NCBI GenBank assembly: GCA_013297675.1 | Contig: JAAFHZ010000019.1 | Coordinates: 1 to 46,877 of the forward strand | Direction: 5' to 3' | DNA from: Synechococcales cyanobacterium bin59.metabat.ball.084 | GTDB taxonomy: Bacteria > Cyanobacteriota > Cyanobacteriia > Cyanobacteriales > Chamaesiphonaceae | Length of the DNA stretch: 46,877 nt | Shown here: in pieces, positions 35,852 to 43,644 of the stretch | How positions within the stretch are numbered: position 1 is the stretch's first letter | Layout of the letters: each line of letters starts with the position of its first letter | Made by a program: the position numbers and the translations under genes | Notes under the pieces: model-generated | Database searches by the model: none | Seen by the model: only the letters and a program-made list of their open reading frames with translations | What the model was told of the DNA's origin: nothing

Positions 35852-35994
35852 GGATGTGTAACAGGATTTACCGGAACAGCTAAGTGAAAATCTAACGCTA
35901 CAAGCCGTCATAATTGTGGTTCAATAAATGGTTCCTGGGTAACTTGAAAGCACATAGCCAAATTCCCCCTATAAATTTCAGATAACAGATTGCA

Positions 35995-37098
35995 ATGACT
36001 CTTATCTCTCAACCCCGTCCCGGCCTGCAACACACAATGAGCCAAAATTGGCCGGGGTTGATCGCCGCCTATCGGGAATATTTACCAGTGACCGACAGCA
36101 CCCCGATCGTCACTTTGCGCGAAGGTAATACCCCCTTAATTCCAGTACCCACCATTGCCGCAGCGATCGGGCGAGGCGTAGAAGTATTCATCAAATACGA
36201 CGGCTTAAACCCCACCGGCAGCTTCAAAGACCGGGGGATGACCATGGCAGTCACCAAAGCCAAAGAAGCCGGGGCAAAGGCGGTTATTTGCGCCAGTACC
36301 GGCAATACCTCAGCGGCAGCAGCAGCCTATGCCATCCGAGCAGGCATGAAGCCTTTTGTATTGATTCCCGATGGCTATGTGGCCCTGGGTAAACTGGCAC
36401 AGGCTTTGCTATATGGCGCTGAAGTTTTGGCCATTAAAGGCAACTTTGACGATGCCCTAGAAATTGTGCGGGAAATGGCCGAGAACTATCCAATTACCTT
36501 GGTGAACTCAGTGAATCCTTACCGCCTAGAAGGCCAAAAAACCGCAGCTTTTGAATTGGTCGATATGTTGGGCGATGCCCCAGACTGGCTATGTATCCCA
36601 GTGGGTAACGGCGGTAATATTAGCGCCTATTGGATGGGCTTTTGTCAGTTTCATCAGGCTGGTAAAGCTCAGAAACTCCCGCGCATGATGGGTTTTCAGG
36701 CGGCTGGTTCAGCTCCTTTGGTGAGCGGCGAAAAAATTAAGAACCCTGAAACCTTGGCTACCGCTATCAGAATTGGTAATCCGGCTAACTGGCAGAAGGC
36801 GATCGATGTGCGGGATGCCAGTAAAGGCGAATTTAATGCGGTCACAGATGCCGAAATTATTGATGCCTATCGGTGGCTAGCCGGTAAAGAAGGCATTTTC
36901 TGTGAACCAGCTAGTGCTGCTTCGGTGGCTGGCCTGCTCAAGGTCAAAGACCAAGTGCCCGATCGAGCCAAAATAGTCTGTGTTTTGACTGGCAATGGCC
37001 TGAAAGACCCGGAAACTGCCATAAAATCTAGCCTCAGCCAATGCCAAACCGGTATTGCTCCCGATCTAAAGTCGGTGGCTACGGCCATGGGCTTCTAG
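35995..37098 (+). CDS. thrC: Threonine synthase
   Basis: 367 residues of a PLP enzyme that converts O-phosphohomoserine to threonine. The PLP-lysine is Lys78 in [12 protein letters not shown], and the phosphate-binding [15 protein letters not shown] and [14 protein letters not shown] loops are visible. It ends with [13 protein letters not shown], standard for the family. Met15 is an alternative start. It precedes rpoZ by 42 bases. No leader peptide or riboswitch is seen. An inverted repeat (CATGGGCT / AGCCCATG, 37086-37104) covers its stop codon. Confidence 0.96.
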   Translation: MTLISQPRPGLQHTMSQNWPGLIAAYREYLPVTDSTPIVTLREGNTPLIPVPTIAAAIGRGVEVFIKYDGLNPTGSFKDRGMTMAVTKAKEAGAKAVICASTGNTSAAAAAYAIRAGMKPFVLIPDGYVALGKLAQALLYGAEVLAIKGNFDDALEIVREMAENYPITLVNSVNPYRLEGQKTAAFELVDMLGDAPDWLCIPVGNGGNISAYWMGFCQFHQAGKAQKLPRMMGFQAAGSAPLVSGEKIKNPETLATAIRIGNPANWQKAIDVRDASKGEFNAVTDAEIIDAYRWLAGKEGIFCEPASAASVAGLLKVKDQVPDRAKIVCVLTGNGLKDPETAIKSSLSQCQTGIAPDLKSVATAMGF

Positions 37099-37104
37099 CC
37101 CATG
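37086..37104 (+). other. Hairpin spanning the thrC stop codon
   Basis: CATGGGCT at 37086-37093 pairs with AGCCCATG at 37097-37104 over a three-base loop. The stop TAG lies in the loop and right arm. No T-run follows, so it is not a classical terminator, but it may tune thrC-rpoZ read-through or stabilise the 3' end. Confidence 0.5.
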
Positions 37105-37140
37105 CTACGATGTGAATCCTTATTAGTTACCGAATAACCC

Positions 37141-37371
37141 ATGTTGCCAAAACGTGTTCAGTTTGACTCCACTTATGTAACCCTCAAGGCCGAAGAGCTG
37201 ATCGACGCGGCTTCCAATCGCTACCGGATCACTGTACAGGTGGCTAGTCGCGCTAAAAAGCGCCACCGCTACGAAACCGAAAACACCGATGACCCAATGA
37301 TTAAACCTGTGATGCGGGCGATTTTAGAGATGGCTGACGAGCTAACTCAACCAGAAATTTTGGGCGACTGA
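37141..37371 (+). CDS. rpoZ: RNA polymerase omega subunit
   Basis: 76 residues, the typical short length of cyanobacterial omega. Omega helps assembly and stability of the RNA polymerase core by clamping the beta' C-terminus. The core motif [16 protein letters not shown] near residues 26-41 corresponds to the conserved RY(x)(I/L)V..A..RA segment. It is followed after 10 bases by the DUF1818 gene, a neighbourhood common in cyanobacteria. Confidence 0.93.
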   Translation: MLPKRVQFDSTYVTLKAEELIDAASNRYRITVQVASRAKKRHRYETENTDDPMIKPVMRAILEMADELTQPEILGD

Positions 37372-37381
37372 TGCGCAGAAG

Positions 37382-37771
37382 GTGAAAGTGGATAGAACTT
37401 TCTGCTCTGGTGCTGGTTGGCGATTAGGATACAGCTCGACTGCTTTGCTCTACCCTGCTTTAATTGGGACAGATGATTGGGCGATCGAGCTTTCTAGCGC
37501 TGAATTGGCCGATTTCTGTCGGCTGCTGTATCAGTTGGCCGACAACATGCAACAAATGAGTTCTGAGCTAATGAGCGAAGAAAAAATTGACTGCGAAGTT
37601 GAAACTGAGCTGCTGTGGATGCAGGTTTCTGGTCTACCCAGCAACTACAGCTTGCGGCTGCTGTTACATTCTGGGCGCAAGGTAGAAGGTAATTGGCCTG
37701 CGGCGGTTTTACCAGAAATGATTGCAGCCACTAAGCGCATATTTTTACAAGATCCTGACTCTGTATCTTAG
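37382..37771 (+). CDS. DUF1818 family protein
   Basis: 129 residues. A small cyanobacterial/plastid family of unknown function: GWRLGYSSTALLYPALIGTDDWAIELSSAEL and the later SLRLLLHSGRKVEGNWPAAVLPEMIAA are its recognisable parts. It is cytosolic, with no membrane segment. The start is GTG (37382, or GTG at 37388), just downstream of AGAAGG. The tight spacing after rpoZ suggests an operon and perhaps a role linked to transcription, but that is guesswork. Confidence 0.85.
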   Translation: MKVDRTFCSGAGWRLGYSSTALLYPALIGTDDWAIELSSAELADFCRLLYQLADNMQQMSSELMSEEKIDCEVETELLWMQVSGLPSNYSLRLLLHSGRKVEGNWPAAVLPEMIAATKRIFLQDPDSVS

Positions 37772-37776
37772 TCTAG

Positions 37777-37962
37777 GTTTTTTATCCGTGCTATTGCAGG
37801 ATTTTTGGGGATTCGTCGAATTCTATTGGCGCTACCATTCACATCCCCCCTCTTAAATTTTATGTTCAACATGGTAGCGATAGAGAACTGAAGCTGGGTA
37901 TTCAAGTTAAAGGAGCTGCCAAAGTTACTGTTTCAGCTAGCAAAATAAATAATGCAGGCTAG
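37777..37962 (+). pseudogene. Orphan coding-like frame, possible gene remnant
   Basis: The 300-base gap between the DUF1818 gene and the HExxH gene holds an open frame of about 61 codons without an ATG start, ending at a TAG (37960-37962). The 3' half (FYVQHGSDRELKLGIQVKG and the following SASKINNAG) looks protein-like, whereas its 5' part does not. It may be the degraded tail of a lost gene. No product is claimed, and chance is possible. Confidence 0.25.
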
Positions 37963-38071
37963 ATGTGAGCAAAAAATAAGATTCCGTAAAAATTTGGGAA
38001 TTCCCTCAAAATAAGCTGTAATATACGCTTCGTGGTCAACCTCAAAATTAATCCAGTGGCATAAGTTAATA

Positions 38072-39085
38072 ATGAGATACAAGTCTGGTCTAACTGGTTA
38101 TTTGATATGGTGGGCAATCGTGCCTGCTGTCTTGCTGATTCGTTGGCAGGGTAAATTTGTCCGAGACAGCGTGCAGTTAGCCCGCTACAATCCACCGCCG
38201 GAAGTGGCAGCTCTCGCTAAACAGGCCAATATGAGCGAGGATGGGCGGCGAGCTTTTTATTTGACCACCCCGACGATCGAAGCCAAGAAGGTGGGCTTGA
38301 AACTTTGTGATAACCACAGCACCGAAAAAACTGTGATTTTGGGTTGCTATGTATCCAGCAAGGGCATTTTTATTCAAAAAGTTACCGATCAGCGCTTAGC
38401 TGGCACCATGCAAGTTACAGCCGCCCATGAAATGCTCCATGCGGTTTATCACAATCATTTATCCGATGGAGAACAGAAAGAAATAGGTGCTGAACTAGTC
38501 AGAGTTTTTGAGGGTTTAAACAATCCTCGACTAAAAAAACTGATTCAAATTTACCGCGATCGCAATCCCAATCAGGTTAACAGCGAACTCCACTCTTTTT
38601 TGGGAACAGAGGTACCCAATCTCAGCCCCAAGCTAGAGCAACACTACGCCAAGTACTTTGTCGATCGAGCAACGGTAGTAGCCATGGCCCAAAAGAATGA
38701 GCAAACCTTTGCTCAAATTGTTAGCAAAGCCGAAGCGATCGATCGACAGCTCAAAAGCATGAAAGGAGATCTCGATCGGCGAGAACAACAGGTCAAAGAA
38801 CAGGGCAGCAACATTGAACAACAGCGGCGGCAGCTAGAAAGAATTGGCAATCCTGATGAATACAATAGTCGCTTGACTAGTTTTAACCAACAGGTAAACG
38901 CTTACAATGGTCAGATCCAAATATTAAAACAACACATCACCAATTACAACAAACTGGTGAATTCTTATAATGCCTTATCTTCTGAAGAAAAATCCTTGAA
39001 TGAATCTCTTCGTACCGGCGGCAGTCCACAGGTATTACCATCGGCACCCCAAGAAGTTGCCCCTGGCAATTCTCCGGGAAACTGA
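38072..39085 (+). CDS. Membrane-anchored putative HExxH metalloprotease with C-terminal coiled coil
   Basis: 337 residues. An N-terminal membrane helix (about 9-25, YLIWWAIVPAVLLIRW) is followed by a domain with AAHEMLHAVYHNHLSDGEQKEIGAEL. HEMLH is an HExxH zinc-binding signature, with downstream Glu residues available as a third ligand. About residues 205-310 form a coiled coil rich in Gln, Glu and Lys (DRREQQVKEQGSNIEQQRRQ). The tail is Pro/Gly-rich. I do not recognise a named family, and protease activity is inferred from the motif alone. It is the last chromosomal gene before the island, ending about 90 bases before the tRNA-Phe fragment. Confidence 0.7.
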   Translation: MRYKSGLTGYLIWWAIVPAVLLIRWQGKFVRDSVQLARYNPPPEVAALAKQANMSEDGRRAFYLTTPTIEAKKVGLKLCDNHSTEKTVILGCYVSSKGIFIQKVTDQRLAGTMQVTAAHEMLHAVYHNHLSDGEQKEIGAELVRVFEGLNNPRLKKLIQIYRDRNPNQVNSELHSFLGTEVPNLSPKLEQHYAKYFVDRATVVAMAQKNEQTFAQIVSKAEAIDRQLKSMKGDLDRREQQVKEQGSNIEQQRRQLERIGNPDEYNSRLTSFNQQVNAYNGQIQILKQHITNYNKLVNSYNALSSEEKSLNESLRTGGSPQVLPSAPQEVAPGNSPGN

Positions 39086-39099
39086 TTCATAAACATTGA

Positions 39100-39120
39100 C
39101 TCTACCCCAACTGGGTAGAG
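39100..39120 (+). terminator. Hairpin downstream of the HExxH gene
   Basis: CTCTACCC (39100-39107) pairs with GGGTAGAG (39113-39120) over a five-base loop, 15 bases after the stop. A U-tract is weak, so this is a likely but not certain terminator. Confidence 0.5.
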
Positions 39121-39143
39121 CTGTAATTCTGGATAGAAATACG

Positions 39144-39168
39144 AAAACCCCACACAGGGCGGGGTTTT
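39144..39168 (-). terminator. Terminator, probably the native one of tRNA-Phe
   Basis: AAAACCCC (39144-39151) pairs with GGGGTTTT (39161-39168), and the flanking T-run lies on both strands. On the minus strand it begins six bases after the 3' end of the tRNA-Phe fragment, as a tRNA terminator would. Confidence 0.7.
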
Positions 39169-39174
39169 GAATGA

Positions 39175-39220
39175 TGCCAAGAACGAGACTTGAACTCGTG
39201 ACACGAGGATTTTCAGTCCT
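39175..39220 (-). tRNA. tRNA-Phe(GAA) 3' fragment; island attachment site
   Basis: Minus-strand reading gives AGGA-CTGAAAA-TCCT (anticodon arm, loop with GAA), a variable region, ACGAG-TTCAAGT-CTCGT (T arm) and TCTTGGCA (acceptor 3' side and discriminator). This is the 3' 46 bases of tRNA-Phe. Directly upstream on the minus strand (39221 onward) the sequence is unrelated, so the D arm and 5' acceptor are missing. It is non-functional as a tRNA. It marks the displaced attachment site of an element integrated in tRNA-Phe. Confidence 0.85.
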
Positions 39221-39543
39221 ATTTTATTTAGCTCTGTGAGTGCATTACAGAGATTCAAAATAATTCTTCCCCCAATCTTCCCCCAATGTAGAGAAAACTG
39301 GAGAACGCTAGAAATTAAAAACTGGTTGGCTACAGTGGTAAGCATAAGGTATGTTTGGGATAGATGGTTCTTCAAAAAAATCTTCAGTTTCGATCGAACA
39401 GCGGCAAAACTAATTCAATCGATGAAGTCACCCCTTGCCTTAACTGGTTGGGGGTGACTTCATTCTAGGGTAAGGGGTGCTAATCGTGTCTATTCATGTT
39501 CATTAGGGTAAAATTAGGGCATGTACCATGAGTCCCCGCCGCT
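39221..39543. other. Island end without genes: att-proximal repeats and a hairpin
   Basis: No gene is seen in these 323 bases. TCTTCCCCCAA is repeated in tandem (39265-39275 and 39276-39286). CTCTGT/ACAGAG (39232/39247) form a short inverted repeat. These could be integrase arm sites, though that is speculative. The hairpin at 39422-39463 is listed separately. Confidence 0.4.
39422..39463. terminator. Perfect 13-bp-stem hairpin
   Basis: ATGAAGTCACCCC (39422-39434) pairs exactly with GGGGTGACTTCAT (39451-39463) over a 16-base loop. It lies 80 bases before the coiled-coil gene. A U-tract is absent, so it may insulate the island end or act as a protein-binding site rather than terminate. Confidence 0.45.
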
Positions 39544-39903
39544 ATGCCACCCACTACCGAGATAGAAATGAAAGAGCTTCGTGACCTGGTGATTGGTCTG
39601 CGGGAAGAAATCCGGGTGGGGTTTGCCAACAATGACACCAAGTTTGCTGAGCTAAAGGCAGAAACGAACATGGGTTTTGCTAATGTGGATACCAAACTAG
39701 CCCAAATGGACACCAAGATATCTGACTTTAAGGGTGAAGTGAACACCCGTTTAGCTGAGTTGAAGGGTGAACTCAAAATAGTGAAGCAGCCGATCGAGTT
39801 CTGGGATTTTGTTAAGAAGTCGGCTGCTGCTGGTGTGATAGTAACTGTTGCCGGTGGGCTGTTACTTGCTGCGTGGAAGTTGGCTATTTTCGGAACCATC
39901 TAA
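39544..39903 (+). CDS. Small coiled-coil protein with C-terminal membrane helix
   Basis: 119 residues, not recognised as a named family. Residues ~5-80 are a coiled coil built from imperfect repeats (GFANNDTKFAELKAE, GFANVDTKLAQMDTK, VNTRLAELKGEL). A hydrophobic helix ends the protein (about 93-112, AAAGVIVTVAGGLLLAAWKL). The topology is like that of short phage-encoded membrane proteins such as XhlA and of DUF1640-like proteins. This is resemblance of shape, not a homology claim. It overlaps by four bases the convergent gene that follows. A plausible island gene with no known function. Confidence 0.6.
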   Translation: MPPTTEIEMKELRDLVIGLREEIRVGFANNDTKFAELKAETNMGFANVDTKLAQMDTKISDFKGEVNTRLAELKGELKIVKQPIEFWDFVKKSAAAGVIVTVAGGLLLAAWKLAIFGTI

Positions 39904-40217
39904 TTACTGTCTTTTTGCTCTGGCTTTCTGGTTGGTTTTGGCGGCGCTGTTTTTGGCTTTTGGGCTTGTTCGATCGCAGTCATCAAACAGGAGCAAAGCC
40001 GCTTCAATCCCTTGCCCGGTGTGACCCCTTCTTTCAGCTCCATTGCTTCCCCGTTAGTTTCTAGCCAGTCCAGCCCAGCTTTAACCACATCTACGCTCAC
40101 ATCTGTTTTGGTGCCAGCAATGGCTATTAATTGGATTATGGGGGCATCGTCAGGGATATTAGGGAAGTTGTCTAAGGCAATCTGTTTGAATTTAAGGGGG
40201 ATATGGGTTCTAGCCAT
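39900..40217 (-). CDS. Hypothetical island protein, small, basic C-terminus
   Basis: 105 residues with no recognised domain. Alternating charged and hydrophobic helices form the first 80 residues, and the tail is a Lys/Pro-rich stretch (PKTAPPKPTRKPEQK). The gene ends four bases before the start of the next minus-strand stop region and starts four bases downstream of the RHH-like gene (40222), so the two are probably co-transcribed and translationally linked. A role in DNA binding with its partner is possible but unproven. Confidence 0.5.
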   Translation of the reverse strand: MARTHIPLKFKQIALDNFPNIPDDAPIIQLIAIAGTKTDVSVDVVKAGLDWLETNGEAMELKEGVTPGKGLKRLCSCLMTAIEQAQKPKTAPPKPTRKPEQKDSN

Positions 40218-40221
40218 TGGT

Positions 40222-40887
40222 CTAACCTCTATTCTTCAAGCTGTTTAGGTGTTCGATCGCTAACCGGAACCGGCTGTTAGATGCCCCGGTATACTTGCCA
40301 CCATTACCATTCAAAAAGCCTTTATCAGCCAAATATTGACCCAACTTTTCTCCAGTGTGACCAGCCGCCAAGCCATCGATGACCGCAGACTTCAAATCTG
40401 GTTCTCTCTGTAATCTATTGGCTACCTTCAAGACCTCGCTGTTAACTTCACCCGATGCTGATGTTGTCCTGATGGCGGGTGAGTGAGGTTTCTTGGCCGT
40501 GGGGATGGCGGTCAGTTTGGCTAACTGCTCTCTCAAATCAGCAACTTCAGCCCGCATATTATCCCAGTTGTCTCGATTGGCAGTTATCTCACTAACTTGG
40601 GCTTGTAGGTTCAGCAGGTCATCAATAATAGACTCGTTGGCTTTGTCTACATATTTTCTAACTACTTCCTCTATATCATTAGATGGTAATGGCTTGGGGA
40701 CTGCTCCATCTATAGGTGCTACAGAGTCTCTATATATATAAATGGTGCCAGCTTCCAACATCTTATCGATCGCCTGATTCAGTAACCAGCCCATTGAATA
40801 GTTATGCGCCCTGGCTAAGTCGGCAAATAATCTTTTCTTGTCCTCATCTACTAGCACCGATAGGATCGGTTTCTTGTTGTCACCCAT
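40222..40887 (-). CDS. Ribbon-helix-helix-like regulator with coiled-coil middle
   Basis: 221 residues from ATG 40887, which has AGGAAG nine bases upstream; the frame opens at 40932, but that start lacks a site. The N-terminal KKPILSVLVDEDKKRLFADLARAHNYSMGWLLNQAIDKML has the beta strand then two helices of ribbon-helix-helix proteins such as CopG/ParG. The middle (about 85-125) is a coiled coil, and the C-terminus holds a second helical domain (DKGFLNGNGGKYTGASNSRF). It likely binds the AT-rich repeats just upstream and regulates its own operon. Plasmid partition accessory and phage repressor are alternatives. Confidence 0.6.
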   Translation of the reverse strand: MGDNKKPILSVLVDEDKKRLFADLARAHNYSMGWLLNQAIDKMLEAGTIYIYRDSVAPIDGAVPKPLPSNDIEEVVRKYVDKANESIIDDLLNLQAQVSEITANRDNWDNMRAEVADLREQLAKLTAIPTAKKPHSPAIRTTSASGEVNSEVLKVANRLQREPDLKSAVIDGLAAGHTGEKLGQYLADKGFLNGNGGKYTGASNSRFRLAIEHLNSLKNRG

Positions 40888-41128
40888 AATTACTTCCTGT
40901 TGATAGCATCTATATATACATATTATACGCATATCCTACAGGCAATCTATATACACATATTTTATCTGTACAATCCTACATATAAACAATTTCTATGTAT
41001 ATCCTATTGATATCTATAGATGCATAGACTATACTGATGTATGTAGACAAACGAAAGCGACCGGTAACTTTGACGGGGAACCGATCGCCTTCACCCCAAC
41101 CACAGTAAGTAAATGGAGTAATCCCAGT
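40888..41128. promoter_or_regulatory. AT-rich divergent control region with repeated motifs
   Basis: It separates the RHH-like gene from the plus-strand gene at 41129. ATCTATATAYACATAT occurs twice (about 40908 and 40945), ATCCTA occurs at 40933, 40973 and 41001, and TCTATGTATA/TCTATAGATG variants lie near 40992-41021. These are candidate operators or origin iterons for the neighbouring regulator. Confidence 0.5.
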
Positions 41129-41635
41129 ATGCAATTAATTCAGGCCAAAATCACGGGGCAGCCCAGAGTAGTTCAAACCAAACACGGTGAACGATCGGTA
41201 GTGGATGCTAGAGCAGCAAATGGGGAAAGCCTCACAATCTGGCGACCAGCCAATGACCCCGCAGTGATGAGACTCGCCAATGGTGAACGAGTACAGTTGG
41301 CGATCGACAGTAAGGGCAAAGTTTCTCTTGTTGAGACGGCTTTCGATCGAGCTGAAGCAAACCGTCCCGAAATTAGCCCTATGGTCAGCGGCCAAACCAT
41401 ACCAGCTAGACCAATGGGGTTTAATGTTACTGCACCATTTGAAGCTGAAACTAAGTTACGCCAGCAGTTAACAGCAGCCGCACCACAACCACAAACCGGA
41501 AGCCGTTCTGCTGAGATTTCGGAGTATGTTGCCAAGCTGGGCAAGCTTTACGACCATTGTCTGACCACTGCTCAAGGTAGTGAGCCGGTGGCGTTGGTCA
41601 TATTTCAACAGTCGATCGAACACTTTTCGCTTTAG
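41129..41635 (+). CDS. Hypothetical island protein, possible OB-fold nucleic-acid binder
   Basis: 168 residues. The N-terminal ~70 residues have a beta-rich pattern (IQAKITGQPRVVQTKHGERSVVD..., then ESLTIWRP, RVQLAIDSKGKVSLVE) that could be an OB fold like that of small single-strand-binding proteins. The C-terminal part is helical (EISEYVAKLGKLYDHCLTTAQ). No family is recognised, so this is only a shape guess. It is transcribed away from the RHH-like gene through the shared AT-rich control region, so both may be regulated together. Confidence 0.5.
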   Translation: MQLIQAKITGQPRVVQTKHGERSVVDARAANGESLTIWRPANDPAVMRLANGERVQLAIDSKGKVSLVETAFDRAEANRPEISPMVSGQTIPARPMGFNVTAPFEAETKLRQQLTAAAPQPQTGSRSAEISEYVAKLGKLYDHCLTTAQGSEPVALVIFQQSIEHFSL

Positions 41636-41956
41636 ATTTTGCCTTTAGTGTCTACTCCATCTATATCATCCATCGCTTACCCTAACCAGTTGCCGTCTTA
41701 AGAATTATCGCAACATTAAGTAACCAAGGTGAATTAATTATAAAACGCCTTTGAGGCTGGGCAAGGATTTGAAGTGATTCCATTTTATAAATAATTGGCT
41801 GCGCCTAGGGTGCGTGTGACTTTCTAAGGAGAAAATTTACCAGCCTCTATTTTCCGTTGGTGCTGCTAGCCTTGATCGGCCTGTCTGATTTTTATTTTCA
41901 GAAAGTCACACGCACCCCTGCGCCTAATTATTGACAACGTTGATTAGGGTTGATGG
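41636..41956. other. Intergenic stretch holding a MITE
   Basis: This 321-base gap between two convergent genes has no gene. The miniature element at 41799-41926 occupies its middle; the remainder shows nothing further. Confidence 0.5.
41799..41926. mobile_element. 110-bp MITE with perfect 18-bp ends and 9-bp target duplication
   Basis: GGGTGCGTGTGACTTTCT at 41808-41825 is repeated as its exact complement at 41900-41917. CTGCGCCTA flanks the element exactly on both sides (41799-41807 and 41918-41926). The element has no coding capacity and must be moved by a transposase encoded elsewhere. Families that make 9-bp duplications (for example IS10/IS50 or IS903 types) are candidates; no assignment is made. 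Confidence 0.85.
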
Positions 41957-43384
41957 TTAAAATGCACAGATTGATGCTGGCTTTATTGGACAAACTTTAT
42001 TTGTAATTTGATTCCCAAAAAGATAGAGAGTATCCAACTTAATCAAAGATGCCAATGGTTTTATATCACTGATTTGATTTCCATGAAGAAAGAGAAAGGT
42101 CAATCCAGGTAAAGATGCTAATGGTTTCACATCACTGATTTGATTGTTATTGAGAGTGAGGTGAGTTAAGTTATTCAAAGATACTAATGGTTCTAAATCT
42201 ATTATTTGATTATTACTGAGATAGAGATTATTTAAATTAATTGAAGACACCAACGGCTTTATATCTATTATTTGATTGTTACTGAGATCGAGTTTGGTCA
42301 GATTATTCAGAGATGCTAATGACTGTACATCCATTATTAGATTATTACTGAGATCGAGTTTGATCAGATTGGTCAGAGATGCTAATAACTTCACATCTCG
42401 TATTTGATTTTGACCGAGACTGAGTTCAGTGAGATTAGTCAGAGATGCTAGTGGCTGTAAATCATCTATTTGATTTCCAGAAAGAGAGAGAGTATTCAAC
42501 TTATTCAAAGATACTAACGGTTTCAAATCATTAATTTTACTGTAATTGATAGCGAGGAAGGTCAATTTTTTCAAAGATACTAATGGTGTTACATCACTTA
42601 TTTTATTGTGGCCGACAGCGAGAAAGGTCAATTTTTTCAAAGACATTAATGGTGTCACATCACTTATTTTATTTTGATTGAGGTTGAGGATAGTCAAATT
42701 ATTCAAAGATACTAAAGGTTTCACATCAATTATTTTATTTTGATCGAGACTGAGGTGAGTTAACTTAGTCAGACCAGCTAAAGGTTTCACATCAATTATT
42801 TTGTTTTTACCAAGACCAAGGCTAGTCAACTTAGTCAGAGATGCCAAAGGTTTTGCATCACTTATTTTATTTTCATCGAGATCGAGGCTAGTCAACTTAG
42901 TTAGAGATGCCAAAGGTTTTGCATCTACTATTTGATTATTATTGAGATCGAGTTTGGTAAGATTACCCAGAGATGCCAAAGGTTTTGCATCCACTATTTG
43001 ATTATTATTGAGAACAAGTTCAGTTAATTTAGTCAGAGATTCTAGTGGCTTCACATCTCTTATTTGATTAAGAGTGAGATTGATATAGGTCAAATTAGTC
43101 AAGGATGCTAACGGTTCCAAATCACTTATTTGATTGTAGATGAGGTAAAGACTAGTTAAATTTATTAATTTTGAATTTGCCAATTGACAATTTTCGGTTT
43201 CAGCTTCTTCCAACAGTAAATTAATCGTCTTTCTGGTTTCAGCAGATACTGATAGTTTCTCCTCACACCATTGAGCAAAGTTTTTCATCCTGACCGGCTG
43301 CCTTGGTGCTGCAGCTATTGGCAAGGCAGACACAGAGAATATTAGTATTCCGAAGAGGGCAGAGATTGTTTTTGTTGCTGGCAT
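41957..43384 (-). CDS. Secreted leucine-rich-repeat protein, internalin-type
   Basis: 475 residues from ATG 43384, giving a signal peptide (about 1-26, ending PIAAAP). The frame opens at TTG 43435, but that start is less likely. After a short N-terminal cap (CEEKLSVSAETRK...NCQLANSK), eighteen LRRs of 22 residues follow, built on the pattern LTxLxxLxLxxNxIxDxxPLxS. The repeats are near-identical in places, giving 66-bp DNA repeats. It ends in a Cys-containing cap (KVCPIKPASICAF). Such LRR proteins bind other proteins at the cell surface; the target is unknown. Located in the island, so possibly cargo. No ribosome-binding site is clear. Confidence 0.9.
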   Translation of the reverse strand: MPATKTISALFGILIFSVSALPIAAAPRQPVRMKNFAQWCEEKLSVSAETRKTINLLLEEAETENCQLANSKLINLTSLYLIYNQISDLEPLASLTNLTYINLTLNQIRDVKPLESLTKLTELVLNNNQIVDAKPLASLGNLTKLDLNNNQIVDAKPLASLTKLTSLDLDENKISDAKPLASLTKLTSLGLGKNKIIDVKPLAGLTKLTHLSLDQNKIIDVKPLVSLNNLTILNLNQNKISDVTPLMSLKKLTFLAVGHNKISDVTPLVSLKKLTFLAINYSKINDLKPLVSLNKLNTLSLSGNQIDDLQPLASLTNLTELSLGQNQIRDVKLLASLTNLIKLDLSNNLIMDVQSLASLNNLTKLDLSNNQIIDIKPLVSSINLNNLYLSNNQIIDLEPLVSLNNLTHLTLNNNQISDVKPLASLPGLTFLFLHGNQISDIKPLASLIKLDTLYLFGNQITNKVCPIKPASICAF

Positions 43385-43644
43385 ATAGATTGACTGGATT
43401 TTTTTAACTGTTGTTTCTTTACTCAGTGAGATCAAAGATTAAATTCCTTAGGATTCAGATTTATAAGAATACTTGTAAAGTAACCATAAAAGTCGATGGA
43501 TTGGCACTGAAATTTGTTGATTGCTCAATTAACCTATACAAAAAGGGGGCTATACTAGCCTATCACAATCTCATGCTAATGAGCAACAAATGGCAATATT
43601 AGAAAGCAACAACCAATTAAAAGTTTTACAAAATTCACTGGTGA

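Noticed and set aside
35856-35994. A threonine leader or riboswitch before thrC
   Set aside because: No run of Thr/Ile codons, no aptamer-like pairing and no terminator-antiterminator hairpins were seen.
39175-39220. A functional tRNA-Phe gene
   Set aside because: Only the 3' half is present, with neither D arm nor 5' acceptor strand in the adjacent sequence.
41957-43384. Regular 66-bp repeats resembling a CRISPR array
   Set aside because: The unit is one continuous reading frame coding leucine-rich repeats; there are no unique spacers between constant repeats.
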